NCBI GenBank assembly: GCA_046349085.1
Contig: JAXMDA010000003.1
Span: 62,001 to 126,000, forward strand
Length of the DNA stretch: 64,000 bases
Source: JAJXWB01 sp046349085
Lineage (GTDB): Bacteria > Pseudomonadota > Alphaproteobacteria > Rhizobiales > Beijerinckiaceae
Direction of reading: 5' to 3'
In this document: piece by piece, positions 61,899 to 64,000 of the stretch
Position numbering within the stretch: the first letter of the stretch is position 1
Layout of the letters: every line of letters starts with the position of its first letter
Translations under genes and position numbers: made by a program
Notes under the pieces: generated by a model
The model's database searches: none
What the model was told of the DNA's origin: nothing
What the model saw: only the letters and a program-made list of their open reading frames with translations

Positions 61899-62795
61899 AT
61901 GAGCCTCTTTCCCGGTTTCGAGAGCGGTCGCGTCGAAACGAGCGGCGCGACGATCCATTACGTCGCCGGCGGCGCAGGCGAGCCCGTGCTGCTGCTGCAC
62001 GGCTATCCCGAGACGCACGCCTGCTGGCACAAGATCGCGCCGCGGCTTGCGAAGAAATATCGCGTCATCTGCGCCGACCTGCGCGGCTACGGCGACAGCT
62101 CCAAGCCGGAAGGCCTGCCCGACCATTCCAACTATTCGAAGCGCTCCATGGGCCTCGACATGGTCGAACTCATGCGCAAGCTCGGCCACGAGACCTTTCA
62201 TCTCGTCGGCCACGACCGCGGCGGCCGCGTCGCGCACCGCCTGACGCGCGATCACGAGAGCCGCATCCGCACGCTGACCGTGCTCGACATTTCGCCGACG
62301 CTGAAAATGTTCGAAAGCACGAATATCGCGTTTGCGACGGCCTATTATCACTGGTTCCTGATGCTGCAGCCGGCGCCGCTGCCGGAAACCCTGTTGCAGG
62401 GACAGGTGCCGCTGCTGCTGCTCGGCCGCGTCGGGCGGGCGGAAGCCGATCTCTCAGGCTTCGACAAGGCCGCGATCGACGAATATGTGCGCTGCTACGC
62501 CGATCCCGCGGCGATCCACGCTTCCTGCGAGGACTATCGCGCAGCAGGCGGAATCGATCTCGACCACGATCGCGCCGATCGCGGCAAGAAAATCGCGACG
62601 CCGCTGCTGACGCTGTGGGGCGCGCGCGCCGTCGTCGGCAAGATGTTCGATTGCCTCGCCGACTGGCGCGAGGTCGCCAGCAACGTCTCGGGCCGCGCGA
62701 TCGATTGCGGGCATTTCATTCCCGAGGAAGCGCCGGAAGAAACGCTGGCGGAGATCGAGGCGTTTATTGCGCGGCACGAGACCACGCGCGGCTGA
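61899..62795 (+). CDS. Alpha/beta hydrolase with the residue set of fluoroacetate dehalogenases
   Basis: The 298-residue protein has the nucleophile elbow GHDRGGR with Asp106, Arg107 and Arg110, acid Asp130 (VLDISPTL), His272 (CGHFIPEE), and the halide-pocket residues His151, Trp152 (YYHWF) and Tyr213 (EDYRAAG). These are the residues that bind fluoride and the carboxylate in fluoroacetate dehalogenase. Epoxide hydrolases of the fold share Asp and His but not this set. It follows the sugar-acid kinase by 12 bases and may be co-transcribed. Confidence 0.85.
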   Translation: MSLFPGFESGRVETSGATIHYVAGGAGEPVLLLHGYPETHACWHKIAPRLAKKYRVICADLRGYGDSSKPEGLPDHSNYSKRSMGLDMVELMRKLGHETFHLVGHDRGGRVAHRLTRDHESRIRTLTVLDISPTLKMFESTNIAFATAYYHWFLMLQPAPLPETLLQGQVPLLLLGRVGRAEADLSGFDKAAIDEYVRCYADPAAIHASCEDYRAAGGIDLDHDRADRGKKIATPLLTLWGARAVVGKMFDCLADWREVASNVSGRAIDCGHFIPEEAPEETLAEIEAFIARHETTRG

Positions 62796-62828
62796 CGCCG
62801 ATATTGGGCACAATTCAAAAAGAAGAAT

Positions 62829-62862
62829 GTCCTCCATGGAGTATCGCTCGCAATGGAGGGAC
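62829..62862 (-). terminator. Intrinsic terminator of the leftward BKACE operon
   Basis: GTCCTCCAT and ATGGAGGGAC pair with one bulged base around a 15-base loop. Read leftward, the stem is followed by TTCTTCTTTTTGAATT, a T-rich tail. It stands directly after the BKACE stop and between two convergent genes. Confidence 0.75.
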
Positions 62863-62868
62863 TTGTGA

Positions 62869-63738
62869 TTACCGCCCTAGCGCCGCGCGAACTTCCTTGG
62901 CGTTCGCCGGCTCGCCGCCGGCGGCGCGGATCGCCTTCGCCGCTTCTTCCACCCAGGCGCGATTGCCCAGCTCCGTGCGCCAGGGCGCGTCTTCCAGGCC
63001 CACGCGCACATGGCCGCCGCGCTCCACCGCGGCGCCGATCAGCGGCCGGATGTCCACGCCGAGACCCGCGACCATCCAGGGCGCGCCCGGCGCGCATTCG
63101 GCCAGCAGCCGCAGATGCGTGTCGAGATATTCCGGCTTCGTCGGAAAGCCCCAGGCGAATTCGTCCGAGAACATGAAGCGATAGATCGGCTGCGGCAGGC
63201 CGGGCGCGGCTTCGGCCAGCGCCGCGCCGAGACGCGTGAAGCCCGGCTCGTAGATGGCGTAGCCCGGATGCAGCCTGTGCTCGCGCGAGATGCGCAGGCC
63301 CTCGCGAATATCGGCCATCGGGTTCTGGTAGACGAAGCCGGAGCCGGCGTCGCCCACCTCGTCGAAGCGCGCGAAATTGCAGGAGCCGGGATCGCACACC
63401 GTCCATTCCAGCAGGCCGCGGCGCGCGAGCTCCGCCGTATGCGCGAAGCGCGCTTGGGCATTGGCGCTCGCATAATCCGAGCCCGCGAGCGGAATGGTCG
63501 GATAGACGATGACGTCGATCTTCGCGCGAATGCCTTCGATGATGCGCGCGTAGGTTTCCCATGTGTCGTGCTGGCGGCCGGTCGAGGGATCGTAGGCGTG
63601 CACGTGCACGATCGCCGCGCCGGCGTCGGCCGCCGCGATCCCGTCCGCGACGATTTCCTCGACGGCGACGGGAATGCCCGGCTGGCGTTCGCGGCCCCAG
63701 GGCCCGTTCAGCGCGGCTTCGATCCAGACCTTGCTCAT
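62869..63738 (-). CDS. BKACE-family (DUF849) beta-keto acid cleavage enzyme
   Basis: The 289-residue TIM-barrel protein has the zinc-binding HVH motif (AAIVHVHAYDPSTG), the GLEDAPW segment near the end with the catalytic Glu, and VYPTIPLAG. BKACE enzymes condense a beta-keto acid with acetyl-CoA to give acetoacetate and a new CoA ester. HxHxR is the usual motif around the second His, while this one has HVHAYD, so the substrate-binding Arg differs. The gene is upstream of a liv ATPase on the same strand with eight bases between. Confidence 0.85.
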   Translation of the reverse strand: MSKVWIEAALNGPWGRERQPGIPVAVEEIVADGIAAADAGAAIVHVHAYDPSTGRQHDTWETYARIIEGIRAKIDVIVYPTIPLAGSDYASANAQARFAHTAELARRGLLEWTVCDPGSCNFARFDEVGDAGSGFVYQNPMADIREGLRISREHRLHPGYAIYEPGFTRLGAALAEAAPGLPQPIYRFMFSDEFAWGFPTKPEYLDTHLRLLAECAPGAPWMVAGLGVDIRPLIGAAVERGGHVRVGLEDAPWRTELGNRAWVEEAAKAIRAAGGEPANAKEVRAALGR

Positions 63739-63746
63739 ATTGCTTC

Positions 63747-64000
63747 TCAGCTCAGATAGACGCGCTGCAACTGGTCTTCCGTCACTTCGGAAGGCGGCGC
63801 ATGAATCGCCACCCGGCCGCGTGAAAGCACGTAGGCGTCGGTCGCGATCTTGAGCAGGCGCGGCACGGTCTGCTCGGCGATGACGACGCTCGTGCCGAGG
63901 TCGCGATGCACGCGCTCGATCGCGTCGAACACGGATTGCACCATGACCGGCGACAGGCCGAGGCTCGGCTCGTCGAGCAGCAGCAGCCGCGGCTGGCCCA
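63747..64000 (-). CDS. livF: Branched-chain-type ABC transporter ATPase LivF, C-terminal part (runs off the right edge)
   Basis: The frame continues past the right edge. The visible part starts GQPRLLLLDEPSLGLSPVM (Walker B) and continues with FDAIERVHRDLGTSVVIAEQTVPRLLKIATDAYVLSRGRV and a short end ITEDQLQRVYL-type tail. This is the C-terminal third of a LivF-type ATPase, from a third Liv system in the region. It precedes the BKACE gene, so the transporter may import the acid that this enzyme uses. Confidence 0.88.
   Translation of the reverse strand, partial: GQPRLLLLDEPSLGLSPVMVQSVFDAIERVHRDLGTSVVIAEQTVPRLLKIATDAYVLSRGRVAIHAPPSEVTEDQLQRVYLS

Overview
The window is GC-rich, densely coded DNA with many ATGA or TGATG stop/start overlaps. 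It has Liv-type ABC operons, MarR/TetR/ArsR regulators, PhoU-PhoB, cobalamin riboswitches and short inverted intergenic repeats of the kind common in Hyphomicrobiales (Rhizobiales). I infer an alphaproteobacterium of that order with a versatile acyl-CoA and aromatic-acid metabolism. No rRNA, tRNA, CRISPR array, insertion sequence or phage gene was seen. The genus cannot be set from the sequence alone.

Layout. 1-8.1 kb: fatty-acyl/aryl-CoA genes (the start of an acyl-CoA dehydrogenase at the left edge, an atypical crotonase, a DmdC-like acyl-CoA dehydrogenase) and a livFGMH operon with its binding protein. 8.4-10.8 kb: a sulfur/Fe-S group (ArsR regulator with the two cysteines of persulfide sensors, Mrp/ApbC, TusA-like protein, periplasmic thioredoxin). 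10.8-15.8 kb: a TetR-controlled RND efflux operon. 15.8-22.7 kb: an old-yellow-enzyme-type oxidoreductase with MarR, divergent from iorA-iorB-marR, with a third MarR gene opposite; both divergent promoters carry a perfect palindrome. 22.9-29.8 kb: opine-dehydrogenase-like and 3-hydroxyacyl-CoA dehydrogenase genes and a second liv operon in which livM and livG are fused. 30.5-38.1 kb: a catabolic operon with a two-subunit Rieske oxygenase, a CoA ligase, a thiolase-fold protein without the thiolase Cys and His, a DUF35 domain fused to a degenerate SDR, a cyclase and an intact SDR.

38.2-47.7 kb is the most unusual part: a respiratory island. A leftward eight-gene operon encodes a 57-residue membrane subunit, a CuA subunit II, a B-type-like heme-copper subunit I, CtaB, SCO, a cytochrome b6/2[4Fe-4S]/MvhD fusion protein, a small periplasmic protein and a hemerythrin. 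Subunit I keeps all six His ligands but has Gln where oxygen reductases have the cross-linked Tyr, so it may be a CuA-type nitric oxide reductase rather than an oxidase. A second, more divergent heme-copper-like protein lies next to it on the other strand, with a DUF420 protein and a thioredoxin-like protein on the far side.

47.7-50 kb holds an incomplete molybdate locus (TOBE fragment, ModE, ModA, no ModB or ModC ATPase). 50.2-51.7 kb is phoU-phoB. 51.7-59 kb is a cobalamin uptake and salvage cluster (btuB, CbiZ, TonB, btuFCD) with two divergent cobalamin riboswitches. 59.3-64 kb has a RuBisCO-like protein paired with a DUF1537 sugar-acid kinase, a hydrolase with the full residue set of fluoroacetate dehalogenases, a BKACE-family enzyme and the end of a third livF.
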